Part shown: piece after piece, positions 32,631-42,936 of the stretch
Layout of the letters: every line of letters begins with the position of its first letter
Position numbering within the stretch: the first letter of the stretch is position 1
DNA from: Chlorops oryzae
Taxonomy: Eukaryota; Arthropoda; Insecta; Diptera; Chloropidae
DNA: 64,000 bases
Assembly: GCA_020466095.1 (NCBI GenBank)
Contig: CM035808.1
Location: forward strand, 54,646,073 to 54,710,072
Reading direction: 5' to 3'
Notes under the pieces: model-generated
Database searches by the model: none
Seen by the model: only the letters and a program-made list of their open reading frames with translations
What the model was told of the DNA's origin: nothing
Translations under genes and position numbers: made by a program

Positions 32631-34294
32631 TCATTTCTTTGCAATTAGAATTTGCATGAGTTGGCTTTGAGCACGCATCATCTCTTGCAGCATTGTTTGC
32701 ACAGTTGAAGTGAACTGCATCATACAGTTAGTCAAATTCGAGATCATTGATTCCAAATTTGATATGGCACCTTGAGGGTGTACCGCAGTGTTCGACCTGA
32801 CATCGTCAGCGTACGAAATAGTCATAGGAGTACGACCAGGATGTGCTGCTCTCGGAAAAGATGCTTGAGGTTGGGTTGCAGTGTTAGACTTTACTGCGTC
32901 AGCATATGAAAATGCTGTGGGAGGAAGAGCAGCTGATGCTGCCCCTTGCTGGCTCGGCAAGAAGTTCGGAACTTTTTGGTGAGTTTTCCGCTTAGGTTGG
33001 TCTTTTTTTTTATTGCCATGTAGATTGGGCATCCACGATAACTCGCTTTGTGGTTACCACCACAGTTGCTGCATTTTCTTACATCAGGGTTGTCTTGATC
33101 AACTTGACAAGAGTACGAAGAATGCCGATCTCCACATGTAGCGCACACGGGGTGCAAAGTGCAATAGTTTTGCGGGTGAGCAAATTCTTGGCAATTAGAG
33201 CATTGAACCGGTCCTTTCCGCTTATGAGGCTCTTCGACCGTAATTTTGCGGTGTAGCAAAAATTTCACATTGTATATTGGGTGGACCTCGTTCTTTTTTA
33301 GTTTTTGGGAGTTAGCTGAAGGATCAAGCTCAATGCGATATAGGGGTTGCGGAATATTTTGCTTATTTTTAATATTAAAAACGGTTTTCGTTGGAAAACC
33401 TGCAGCTTGCAGAGCGCCTTTGATCTCTGCTGGGTCAAGTGAGGGCTCGATGCCTTTTATTACTACCACTAAACCTTTGCTTGCTTTAAGCTGGTAGGTA
33501 TAGTAGCTTTTTTTGAGTGCATCAAAGTGATTCACCAGGGTACGATATTGGGTTTCCGTATTAATTTGTATTTTAGTTTCTTTCACGTTACCCCTTTTAA
33601 TGGAAACAACGTGAAAGTTGTTACTGCCAATAGAACGAGCGATAGTTGCCACTAGAGCGTTGGAACATTCCTCACGCAAGTAGATTGGGGGAGGCTTAAT
33701 TTTTTTGATGGGGTGTGGTGTAGATAATTCGATATCATCTTTGCTAGCAAGCAGCGCAAATCTATTTTGGCTTGGGCTAGTAGCAGTACTCGTTGATGCA
33801 TTGGGTTTCAATACTTTTAGAGCCTTCTGTCCTTGCATTTTTTGGGGACTCAATTTCCGCTTAATGTTCACGTAGCGATCCATGCCTGTCTGCACTGCCG
33901 ACCCCTTTTGCTTTTCGTGGACGCCAACGTTTTTTGCTATAGCGGCAGCGGCGCTAGCATTCACTTGAGTAGAGCGCACGGCTGAGCTCTGAGCAGCGGT
34001 TTGAGCAGCAATTTCGGCTTCGTTTTGTCTGCTGTATTCTTCTTCTGGCTTAGTGTTTGTCAGTATGTCGGTTGTTTCTTCGTTTTGCAGTGATGCTGTT
34101 GTTTTTGAAGAGGTGAGGGTCGCAATAAGAGCAGAAACCGTTGACGTTGTAGCTGTGTACTTAGGACTAGCAAAAGTATTAGTTGGCGTACTTACTGCGA
34201 TCGAGCAGGGAGTATTGGAGCTTGTAGGCAGAAAGGGTAGTGCATTTGCTGCATTTGTTTGCTGCGGTGTGCGGGAAAGCTTGCCTGACGTCAC
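32631..34294 (-). pseudogene. Jockey-1 ORF1, gag-like nucleic-acid-binding protein (one frameshift)
   Basis: ATG at 34294 (MTSGKLSRTPQQTN) opens 467 codons with a low-complexity Ala/Thr N-terminus. An RRM-like middle follows (VVVIKGIEPSLDPAEIKGAL), then CCHC-type knuckles CSNCQEFAHPQNYC, CATCGDRHSSYSC and CSNCGGNHKASYRGC. In a run of A near 33015 the frame shifts and continues as QQGAASAALPPTAFSYADAV to the stop at 32631. This is the family ORF1 that coats the element RNA. The C-terminal helix LTNCMMQFTSTVQTMLQEMM may oligomerise. Confidence 0.85.
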
Positions 34295-34705
34295 CGAGTG
34301 AAGGTTCAGCAGAGCATTTTGTTGTTGGATCGATTCGGTAACACTGTGCGAGCGACGTCAGCCGCACGGCGGCGAACGTTGAACACTTATTTTATTTTCA
34401 ATTTTTTTCTTCTTTCTCTTTTTTTTTTTACATGCACTTTTCGCGCACTATAAGAGTCACTGTCTCTAATTTTTTTTATTCGGGTTTTTTTCTTATTTTT
34501 ATTATTATAAATTTAATTTTGATTTAATTCAGTGGATTTATTTTTGTTTTTTTTTTTTTATTTAATAATGTTTAATTTTGTGATTGTTTTGTGTTATGTT
34601 TTGTTTGTTTTTTTGGCTTTGTTTTTTTTTTTTACTAAGGTTGCGGAGCAAAGTAAAAAACGCGTCCGACCGAATCAAGCGCTATCGAATGATGATGTAA
34701 CAAAT
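34295..34705 (-). promoter_or_regulatory. Jockey-1 5' UTR / internal promoter region
   Basis: On the minus strand the element appears to start near 34705 with a CGCTTGATTCGGTCGGACGC stretch. A similar segment starts the plus-strand Jockey fragment at 40200. Jockey elements carry their pol II promoter here. T-rich runs in the middle are uninformative. Confidence 0.5.
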
Positions 34706-34978
34706 ATGAAATTAAAATTTATAAAAAGGGGGGAGCGTGTTGGATATTGAAAAGTATTTACATATATCATCATACTTACTGCTCAACAGCATTCACGCCC
34801 TTATAATATACTCACGTACTAACCTTAGTTATAAGAATAGCTTTAAGCAATGGAATGTAATATAATAAAGAGTCAGTCGATAATAGACCCTTCAAGTGTG
34901 TAATTCGCTCGGAACGTAACAATTACAAATGGGAGATTTTATTTTGACATTTGGCTGCTTCGTCAAATTTTAAATTGA
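34706..34978. other. AT-rich spacer
   Basis: Nothing recognised. Confidence 0.4.
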
Positions 34979-36600
34979 TTATGGTATTATTCTTACCACT
35001 GGAAATATTTTAATATAATTCCATAATTCGTTTACTTTGGGAACCTTAACAATATAATAAATTAAATTTCTACTTTGGATTACATTCAATTTTGATGCAC
35101 ATAAAATATTTTCTATGCTCATTGGCATGTCTTCTTGTTCCAAAATATGAGTTAATTCTAAACTACGTAGTTTCCGACCGAAGGTTCGGCTTCGGCTTCG
35201 GTAATCGGCATAATCGGCCAATTCCTAATCTTCGGCTTCGGCTGGAAAAAGCCGAATATTTTAGCCGAATATTTTTGAATTTTAATGGAAGTAAATAGAT
35301 TTTCAATTGCTTCATTGAGACCTTTTACACTAGTGAATTATTGCCGTAAATTCTCACTTTGTGGGCGACTAAAGCGAAAGAATTTAGAGAAAATTTGAGC
35401 GGTTTTTTTTGTGCTTGTCAAATGAATAAAGACTGATTTTGTTTCCTTACTGTAAAATATTTTGCATTCGGCTTCGGCCTTCGGCCGAAGTCTTCAACTC
35501 TGCCGATTGTTCGGCTTCGGCTAAAAATCCACCTTCGGTCGGACACTAAAACTACGTAACATTAAGGGGTTAATAACTTTTGTCTTTGCCATTAGTATTG
35601 ATAATGCAATTGTGTTCAAATTTTCAATGATTATATTATTCCTATTTTGCAACATTAGAAATAATGTATTTTCTTTATCGCTGTTTACGGTATTATCTGA
35701 ATCAAAATGTTTTCTAATTATATTAATTTCGTTTGTGATTTCATTGATTTTATCTTGCAATTCATTGTTTACAATTGTTTGTTTATTATTATTTTCTATT
35801 AAATAATTTTGATTTGAAAACAAAAGTTGAAAATCGCTATGATCTGGTGCTCCGGCAACAAATTTAAGAGCCGACCCAAGAAAGTTTATAGATCTAGCAA
35901 ATCTGTGTGTAATCTGAAGGGCCTTGATATGGTGAGCAATTTGAACCGTTTGTTGTTTTATTATACGCGAGTGTAGGGTGTCTGTAAAATCGTTTTCCAG
36001 TTCTCATCAATGACAAGCTCATAATCAGTCAGATTTGTTGGGTGAATGATAAAAGTATAATCTTGGTAGAGTTCAACTTTCCCTTGGTTAATTGAGATAA
36101 AATGTGCTGGAGTGTAGTCAATTATAGAATAGAATCGGGTACATCTTTACAATTTTGATGTTCTATTTTATTGGATTGATAGCACTGCTCATGCTGTGCA
36201 GGTAATTCCATATGATCAACCCGTTGATTTTTTACTTGGGGCATCTTAGCGTTGATAGAGTTATTAAATGGTTATGCGGTTCATTTGCATACGGGAGCTC
36301 CAAATCGGGGCTGTTCGTTAAAAAATTGTGGAAGCTGTTGTAGCTGCGGATGCTGCTGAGCTGTTGGCTGCAGTCTTGGCTGTTGTCATTGTGAATTGTT
36401 CCTAAATTGCGTTGCTGTTTGGACTTGAAAATAAGTTGGTCTTCTAAAGAACGAGGTTCTTGGGTCAACATCCATTGGAATGGGAGGGTCCTGTTGTTTG
36501 GTTGGGTAGGCCCAATGAGAGTGGATATGTGTTCGCAAAATCATATCTTGGTCGGTTATGCTCCAGTTCACGACAGCACGATGCTTAGGAGGAAACCAAA
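34979..36600 (-). pseudogene. Errantivirus-like (gypsy group) relic: gag tail and envelope C-terminal part
   Basis: On the minus strand a gag C-terminal pattern (IPMDVDPRTSFF, with Gln/Asn/Pro-rich sequence) is readable at about 36570-36230 and has stops. It passes directly, with pol missing, to an envelope-like C-terminal ectodomain. That part has a GSALKFVAGAPDHSDF motif near 35860, a coiled-coil-like stretch ELQDKINEITNEIN, and near 35040-34985 a stretch ending YYIVKVPKVNELW. A hAT MITE splits the envelope part at 35168-35548. Multiple stops, the pol deletion and the insertion make it non-functional. Assignment is from recalled errantivirus patterns. Confidence 0.65.
35168..35548. mobile_element. 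hAT-type MITE 3 (381 bp) with TTCGGC hexamers
   Basis: The ends TAGTTTCCGACCGAAGGT and the complement TAGTGTCCGACCGAAGGT are inverted repeats. A perfect 8-bp target duplication AAACTACG flanks it (35160-35167 and 35549-35556). Just inside both ends lie runs of TTCGGC and GCCGAA hexamers. There is no transposase frame. Confidence 0.9.
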
Positions 36601-36733
36601 ATTCCTAACGCTGAGAGTTCGAGTTGGAATCCGAGACTACGAAGGTCGATCAATAGCCGGGACCGGGAGTGTGGGCTGTTATATTCAGAGTTTGCCCAAG
36701 TGAAGTGAAGTGTTGAATGTTGAGTGCGAACAA

Positions 36734-37015
36734 GGTCTTCAGTAAAGGGCCAGGGGCAGTGTTAAAAATAAATATATCATTTTGAGTCCTGTGCAGAGCT
36801 CTGGTCCTCAGTAAAGAGCCAGTAATTCCAAGAGCAGTGTTTAGAAACTTCTTTGAGTCCTGTGCCGAGTTCTGGTCCTCAGTAAAGGGCCAGTCATTCC
36901 AAGAGCAGTGTTAAAAAAATTTATATATCTTTTAAGTCCTGTACCGAGTTCGGGTTCTCAGAAAAGGGCCAGTCCTTCCAAACGCAGTGTTGAAAAATCC
37001 TGGGCGCCCAAGTTA
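36734..37015. repeat. Four tandem 69-79-bp repeats
   Basis: Units begin at 36734, 36803, 36874 and 36953 with GGTCCTCAGTAAAGGGCCAG or close variants, then AAGAGCAGTGTT and GAGTCCTGTGCCGAG. They lie just upstream, in the relic's orientation, of the errantivirus gag piece. That fits a repeated 5' leader. Confidence 0.8.
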
Positions 37016-37097
37016 TACAAATAAAAATTTCGTTCAAGTGTCAGTCTGGTCTATAATAAATAGATGAAAACGGTTTAATTTTATTTTTTTTAAATTA

Positions 37098-37109
37098 ATA
37101 TATATATAT

Positions 37110-37148
<39 letters not shown>
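37098..37148. repeat. (TA)n microsatellite
   Basis: About 25 TA dinucleotides with one phase shift. A duplicated phrase, AGTGTCAGTCTGGTC, occurs on both sides (about 37038 and 37183). Confidence 0.85.
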
Positions 37149-37152
<4 letters not shown>

Positions 37153-37411
37153 AATTATAAAAATTTTGCTCAAAATTTGCGAAGTGTCAGTCTGGTCCAT
37201 ACAACATATGAAAACGGTCAAAAATTATAATAACAAAAAAAGAAAGTATATATACGTGTTAAAATTGCTGAGGGGGGGAACCGTTTGCGCAGCGTCACCG
37301 ACGTTGCACCCTACGTTTGCTGACATCGATTGTAGCGTACAACAGCAAATGCCACACTTCTTCGTGCCTTGATAGCTAAGGTTATACGAGGAAAAAGCAG
37401 CAAACATTACA

Positions 37412-37526
37412 GTGGGTATTTAGTACCGTACGAGCATACATTGCGTATACGCACTGAGGACCCACATACCTACCTGTCGTATACGCAACGTACAATCAAT
37501 TGCTCGCACAGTACCAAATATCCACG
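37412..37526. repeat. Imperfect inverted repeat, 115 bp (possible MITE)
   Basis: GTGGGTATTTAGTACCGTAC followed by GAGCA on the left pairs with the complement of CGTGGATATTTGGTACTGTG followed by CGAGCA on the right. The inner arms share TTGCGTATACG. No target duplication is obvious. Confidence 0.55.
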
Positions 37527-38618
37527 TTTTTAAAAAATAATAAAAATGCAGTTTTTTGCTTATAACTTTCACATTTGTCATCCGATCGTCGGCATTTAGG
37601 CACTTCAAATTTGCGCACGGTCTCCACCTTTCGAAATAAGTCTATGCGCTTAGCTATCTTATACTTACTGAAAATAAAAAATTTTTGTAGCATTGTGTAA
37701 TTCAAAAATTGCAATAATTACAGCTCAAATAACAACAACAAAATTGTTTCAATTAAAAATATTTTAAATTGTGCCGGTTAAGAAGCAAGGGTAAGAGATA
37801 TGTTCTACTTTCTGAATGTAGAAAAAGTGCTACCAACTTCTTTTAAGATAGGTCATCGTCCTCGTCTCGACGTAGTACCATAATAGCTATTAAGAGGCGA
37901 TGCGACGGCGACGACAACATTGTTGTTAAGTAGTCGGCGAGGATTGAGACGACTACTATAATAGGACCGAATATAATGCAGTTAATGTTTGATTTTAAGA
38001 AATTTATTAATAAAGTTTAAATTATGAAAATTTTATTTACCATGTTAGAGCATTGTTTACTTCCCTCAAAGCTTAAAATTTATATTATTCTCCACACTGC
38101 AGTTTTGGTCCCAAAACCGCAGTACAGCTCATTTTTATAATATAATACATAAGATATTTAAGTTAAACCTAAAAGAATTTTAACGAATAGGTATGGTTAA
38201 AAAAATTATTATTTTACAGTTCATTGTGTTGCCCTTCGAATCCAGTCATCAGAATCGAGATTTCTTTATATTGTAGGATGCAAATTGTGTTTCCGACCAG
38301 CATAAAACCGTCTCAAAGGACTGATTTTTTAAGTTTCCTAAACGAAAATTAAAAATAATTTCTATTCCGAATCATGCGAAAAGTATACATACTCGCTTGC
38401 GAAAACCTGAGGAGTATATTAAGTCAGTTCATAAACTCTATATCATTGTACTTTTATTAAATTACTCCCGAAGATCCACCCACTTTGCATGATTTCTCGC
38501 AACTAACTCCTTGTTGATGAAAACGATGTTCTGAAATACAAAAAAGAACAATAAAAAATTTAGAATAATTTATGATTCTCGCATCTCTGGTGAAATGGGT
38601 CTTCCTTCGAATATAATA
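37527..38618. other. AT-rich spacer
   Basis: No gene or defined repeat recognised over about 1.1 kb apart from a loosely self-complementary CGTCG-rich patch at about 37850-37970. Confidence 0.45.
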
Positions 38619-39907
38619 TTAGGTGTAGTAAAAAGAAATCCATTATTTTTGCATTAAATTGAGGGCTTTATTTAAGATAGTTAGAATGACCCGATTTAGG
38701 TCAAATATGCGCCGTTTTGTTTGATAACTTGTTGCCATTTTAAAGGTATTTTCATTATGCCTCTCTCATAGAAGCCCTCGTTCCTATTACCAAAAAATTG
38801 AGACAGTCGAATTTCAGAAGCCTCTCTTGAAGCAAATGTTTCACCAGCAAAATTGTTCGCCATGGACAGGAACAGATGGTAATCACTTGGTGCCAGGTCT
38901 GGACTATAAGGTGGATGCAGAAGAACCTCCCAACCAAGCTCCCGGAGCTCCTGGCGAGTCACTATCGATGTGTGTGGCCTGGCGTTGTCCTGATGGAACA
39001 CAATTCCTCTCCTATTGGCCAAAGCTGGCCGCTTATGGGCGATTGCTTCCTTCAGATGGTCCAATTGTTGACAGTAGAGTTTCCGAGTTAAGAGTTTTGC
39101 CGTATGGGAGCAGCTCATAGTAGATAATTCCCTGCCAATCCCACAAAACACACAGCAAAACCTTCCTGGCCGTCAATCCTGGCTTGGGCACCGTTTCCGC
39201 CGGTTCACCGTGTTTCGACCTCGACCGTTTTCGCTTGACGTTGTCGTAAGTGACCCACTTTTCATCACCAGTCACCAACCGCTTCAGAAATGGGTCGATT
39301 TTGTTGCGGTTGAGCAGCGATTCGCAGATGGAAATTCGGTCTATGAGGTTTTTTTGCGTTAACTCGTGTGGCACCCATACATCGAGCTTCTTTGTGTATC
39401 CAGCCTTATTCAAATGGTTCCAAACGGTTTTTTGTGCAATCTTTAGCTCTTTTGCAATCGAAACAGTGCTAACATGACGGTCGGACTCGATAATTTCCAT
39501 GATTTTATCGACATTTTCGACAATTGGCCTTCCAGTGCGTGGTGCATCCTTGACATCGAAGTTACCGGAACGGAATCGACGAAACCAAAATTGCGCATGA
39601 TTGGCTGTTACAGTATCAGGTCCATAAACGCTATTCACATTTTCAGCCGCCTGGCTTGCGTTTTCTCCCTTTTTGAAGAAAAACTGTAAAATGTAGCGAA
39701 TTTTCTCTTTGCTGATGTCCATCTTTGACAAGCTCTCAAACAAAACTGAATCAATCAATCAAAAAAGTGTCAAAAAATCTTTTTTAGTAGGAACTGTCAT
39801 CTTTCTAATGCCCCATAGCGGAACACGATCGGACTTATACAACGCGAGATGCAGATAAATAACGCCATCTATTGGAAAAATAATGGATTTCTTTTTACTA
39901 CACCTAA
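38619..39907 (-). mobile_element. Mariner-2 (1289 bp)
   Basis: Inverted repeats TTAGGTGTAGTAAAAAGAAA... of about 32 bp match perfectly at both ends (to AATCCATTATTTTT). TA duplications flank it (38617-38618 and 39908-39909). The family differs from mariner-1. Confidence 0.93.
38696..39722 (-). pseudogene. Mariner-2 transposase, single frameshift
   Basis: ATG at 39722 (MDISKEKIRYILQFFFKKGE) reads through the paired helix-turn-helix region (AQFWFRRFRSGNF, RTGRPIV) and the linker WVPHELTQKNL to the first catalytic Asp in VTGDEKWVTYDN. Near 39045-39150 the frame shifts once. The remainder carries VFHQDNARPHTS and PYSPDLAPSDYHLF, completing the DD34D triad, and ends at 38696. Apart from this one shift the protein is complete (about 342 residues), so the copy is young. 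An upstream in-frame ATG at 39758 was rejected because it lies beyond the conserved start. Confidence 0.9.
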
Positions 39908-39909
39908 TA

Positions 39910-40189
39910 TTTAGTTTCCGCTCCCAACTTGTCTTTTGTCATATTTCGGCGGATCTAGGAAAATTGTCATTGATTTTAAGAAATTCTGCTATTATTTTCC
40001 TCTGTTTTGTTCTTCTCAGGAAAATTTTTGCAACGTCCCTAACGCAGCGTCCTAAACACCTACATATTTTATTAAATAACTAGACGAATACATCAAAAGG
40101 TAAGCATTTCCATTTTGACGTGATGTGAAAATTTGCAAAAAATATTAGAAAACAAAGGAAAAGGTCCAATTAAAAATAGATTTTTTTTT
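39910..40189. other. Spacer
   Basis: Nothing recognised. Confidence 0.4.
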
Positions 40190-40562
40190 TTAGATTTGCG
40201 ATAATTCAACGCAAGCATTCGCTTCGGTCGGGCGCTTCAATTGTTCCGCAGTTTTCTCAAAAAAATAATTTAAAAAAAAACAAGAACAACAAAAAATAAA
40301 TAACATTACTAAATATTATTAAATTAAAAATTAATAATAAAAAAACGAAAAAACAAACAAAAATTTGTGACAGTGACTCTTAAATAAATGATTTTCCAAA
40401 ATGCATGTGAAAAAAATTTTCTTAAAACAATTGAAAGAAGTGTCCGCCGTGTGGCCGACGTTGCTCGCACAGTGTTACGCAATCGATCCAACAAAAAAAT
40501 GCTGTGCTGAACCTCCACTCGGTGGCTTCAGACAAGCTTTCCTGCACACCACAGCAAACAAA
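40190..40562 (+). mobile_element. Jockey 5' end fragment running into an assembly gap
   Basis: CGCTTCGGTCGGGCGCTTC near 40220 and, at 40451-40562, GTGTCCGCCGTGTGGCCGAC to CACACCACAGCAAACAAA match, on the plus strand, the 5' UTR and first ORF1 codons of Jockey-1. The frame from 40504 shares SRTPQQT-like residues with the Jockey-1 ORF1 start. It is cut by the N run. Confidence 0.7.
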
Positions 40563-40662
40563 NNNNNNNNNNNNNNNNNNNNNNNNNNNNNNNNNNNNNN
40601 NNNNNNNNNNNNNNNNNNNNNNNNNNNNNNNNNNNNNNNNNNNNNNNNNNNNNNNNNNNNNN
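40563..40662. other. Assembly gap (100 N)
   Basis: Exactly 100 N, the usual placeholder for a gap of unknown size. Confidence 0.99.
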
Positions 40663-40892
40663 TGCTATTCATCGCCGTTTACAGTGATGATGCTGACAAT
40701 TGCTATAAGCTTGTTAAGAAAGATTTGGATGTTGATTCTCTTAAAAGAGTCAACTTTAAACTTAAGATCTCTTCAGCTTACATTGATAAGTTATTAATCT
40801 CTGCTTTATGGCCAGCTGATGTCCGAGTGCTCCCATTCCGTTTTTTCAGAAACAAACAGAAGATGCACAAAAAACATTACGTATTCAATTAA
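40663..40892 (+). pseudogene. LINE-2 ORF1 C-terminal tail
   Basis: After the gap a frame reads RVNFKLKISSAYIDKLLISA followed by LWPADVRVLPFRFF and stops at 40892. Related LINE ORF1 proteins end with a similar WP-G-V-R-PF pattern, a recalled resemblance. The N-terminal part lies in the gap. Confidence 0.5.
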
Positions 40893-40949
40893 AACTAATG
40901 TCCTAAGAACTAATTCTGTTGATAACTCTACTACTGGGACCTATTTGAA

Positions 40950-42318
40950 TGCTGATTTATGTTGCCTAAAGATTTATTATCAGATTCTTGCTGGAATGCG
41001 AACGAAAGTTGATACTATATACAGCGAAACTTCCCATGATGACTATGATATAATTGTTTTTACGGAAACATGGCTTAACTCTTCGTTTGGTGATGCGGAG
41101 TTCTTTGATGTTAATCTGTATCATGTGTTTCGCAAAGATCGTTCCGTGAACAAAACTGATTGCTCCCGAGGGGGAGGTGTGCTTATTGTCGTTAAAAGGA
41201 AATGGGCTGCGTGTTCCTGTAATATGCGTGATTCCGATTCATCAACTGTGTGTTGCTGTTCGGATAAGAAGTAACAATATCTATATCTGCGCTTCATATA
41301 TTCCTCCTAATAGTTCCCTTGAACTATATGACATGCACATCGAAAATATTCTGGATGTTGCAATGAACTGTGCAGACAATAATTACCTTTGAGTGATTGG
41401 TGATTTCAATTTATCTAAATTAATATGGAAACGAAGCTGTGACAAAGATGATCTATTGCCGTCTAATGTTGCCAGTACTGTGGAATCTGTCTTTATTGAT
41501 AGTCTTCTGAGTATTGATATGTGTCAGATCAACGATTGCTTTAACGCTTTAAATAGACCTCTTGACTTAGTATACTTCAGCAGAAATGTAAATTGGAATG
41601 TGAACTTAATAGTTGGTGCACCTTTTTCTAAGACTGATTTGCTTTGCAGCTTTAGAGATTGGTATTAAATTTTATAATTTTTTGCCATTAGATATTAGCT
41701 CTTTAAAATCAGTATTTTATGATTACAAATGAAACCATCAGTTCTATCGACTGGTAAAAGGAGTTAAATGGACTTAGTGTTTCTCAAGCTTTCAACTATT
41801 TTTAGTGGATTTTTTTAAACTTAATAGAACAATTTATCGCGGTTGAAAATATTACTCGCTGTACTGTTCCTTGGGCTACTATGGGTATTAAGAAACTTAA
41901 GAACTTAAGGAATAAATTTTATAAAAAATTTATTATTTCTGGTCGGAGTGAGGACTTTGTAAAGTACAAGCAATATCTAAGAGAATTTAATTTTCTAGAT
42001 AAATTTTTTTTAAAAGTTATGTTGCTAAATTTGAACGGAGAATTAAAACGAATGCCAAAGAGTTTTTGCAATATATAAAAGTTAAAAAGGAATGCTCTGA
42101 TTTACCATCGTCGATGTTTCTCAACTCATCTCATGCATCTTCCCCGGTAGAAATCCCCAATATTTTTGCGGATTTTTTCATGATAATTTTGAATGCGAGG
42201 AATCTTCCCCTAGGGATCTGAAGGCTTCATACTCGTCCATAAATGTTGGCTCTTTATATATTACGAAGGAAGACGTAGAGGTCGCTGTGAAAACTCAGGC
42301 GAATCCGATATTGATGGG
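40950..42318 (+). pseudogene. LINE-2 endonuclease region (broken)
   Basis: Reading with frame changes gives AGMRTKVDTIYSETS, IIVFTETWLNSSFGDAEFFD, CSRGGGVLIVVKRK, ICASYIPPNSSLELY and VIGDFNLSKLIW, the standard exonuclease-endonuclease-phosphatase motifs of LINEs. Stops at about 41272, 41390 and 41666 and later shifts disrupt it. The reading reaches the BEL-3 border and resumes in frame at 47189. Confidence 0.75.
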
Positions 42319-42917
42319 TGTTGGTTTTTCGCCGTAGCCACTTTGAAGCCGGGGCTTTAAAGAACGGCAAAATAACCAAACTTAGTGAGTACCCTTTTCG
42401 CGTTCGACTGCGCTTACTGGCAGCGCTGCCTGGGAGCACTGCGCGCTGCCCTCTTCACTGTCGAAAAAGTCTCTTCGCGTTAACAACTCGCTCACGCGCC
42501 GGCAAAACGTTAAAATTAAAAGAAAATCCAAACAAAACAAAAAATATAGATAAAATAAAAAATCCCAAAATCCCAATTAGAAAGTGAACTTCACATAAAA
42601 ATAAAGCTAGATTAAGAAAAGAGGAAGAAAACCCAAAAATTTAAAAGTGAATTCCAATAAAGGAAAAATATAAAAATTTAAAAGTGAATTACAAAACAAA
42701 AAAAGAAAATTAAATTGAAATAACACAAAACCAAAACCAAAAACAAAAAAAAAAAAAAAACAAAAAAGTGGCAAGAAATTCAACATACCGTTGCAAGGTA
42801 TAATAAAATCAACCGCGTCGCGCAAACCGACAGATCAATCAACGTACCCGGCACCCCCCAGGGTCATCAACGGAGTATCAGGTACGTCTCCCTCATTTGT
42901 TGCCCCTCACCTTGACA
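42319..42917 (+). repeat. BEL-3 5' LTR
   Basis: TGTTGGTTTTTCGCC at the left edge to CTTGACA at 42917 (599 bp). CAG|GTACGT at 42879-42887 is a consensus-quality splice donor, also present in the 3' LTR. Confidence 0.92.
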
Positions 42918-42919
42918 TT

Positions 42920-42936
42920 TGGCGATCCTGCCAGGA
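42920..42936 (+). promoter_or_regulatory. BEL-3 primer binding site (tRNA-Arg)
   Basis: TGGCGATCCTGCCAGGA is the exact complement of TCCTGGCAGGATCG plus CCA, the 3' end I recall for insect tRNA-Arg. Confidence 0.75.

Larger units (their letters stand above)
28803..32634 (-). pseudogene. Jockey-1 ORF2: AP-endonuclease and reverse transcriptase (interrupted)
   Basis: ORF2 starts at ATG 32634, which overlaps the ORF1 stop as ATGA, implying coupled translation. The endonuclease reads LKICHWNANGI, VSETHLTSKYNF, GDYNAKHQHWGSR and, after a stop near 32101, DLSSDHSPI. RT motifs follow: MPKPGKDPSLPSSYRPISLL, FGFRKSHGTIEQV, GVPQASVLGPLLYLIYTADL and the FADD box near 30660. Mariner-1 interrupts at 29333-30625, after which the frame resumes and includes YLGIHLDRRLTWRKHIEAKR. 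BEL-2 then cuts it at 28802 and the last residues are at 20200-20329. Several stops mark it as dead. Confidence 0.87.
20100..34705 (-). mobile_element. Jockey-1 non-LTR retrotransposon, split by BEL-2 and mariner-1
   Basis: A minus-strand LINE with 5' end near 34705, ORF1 (gag-like), ORF2 (endonuclease plus reverse transcriptase) and 3' end near 20100. Its body is separated by two younger insertions, BEL-2 (20330-28802) and mariner-1 (29333-30625). Without them it would be about 4.8 kb, a normal Jockey length. Stops and shifts show it is inactive. Confidence 0.85.

Noticed and set aside
40401..40892. 163-codon frame spanning the N run
   Set aside because: The frame is continuous only because N codons carry no stops; the two sides belong to different LINE families.
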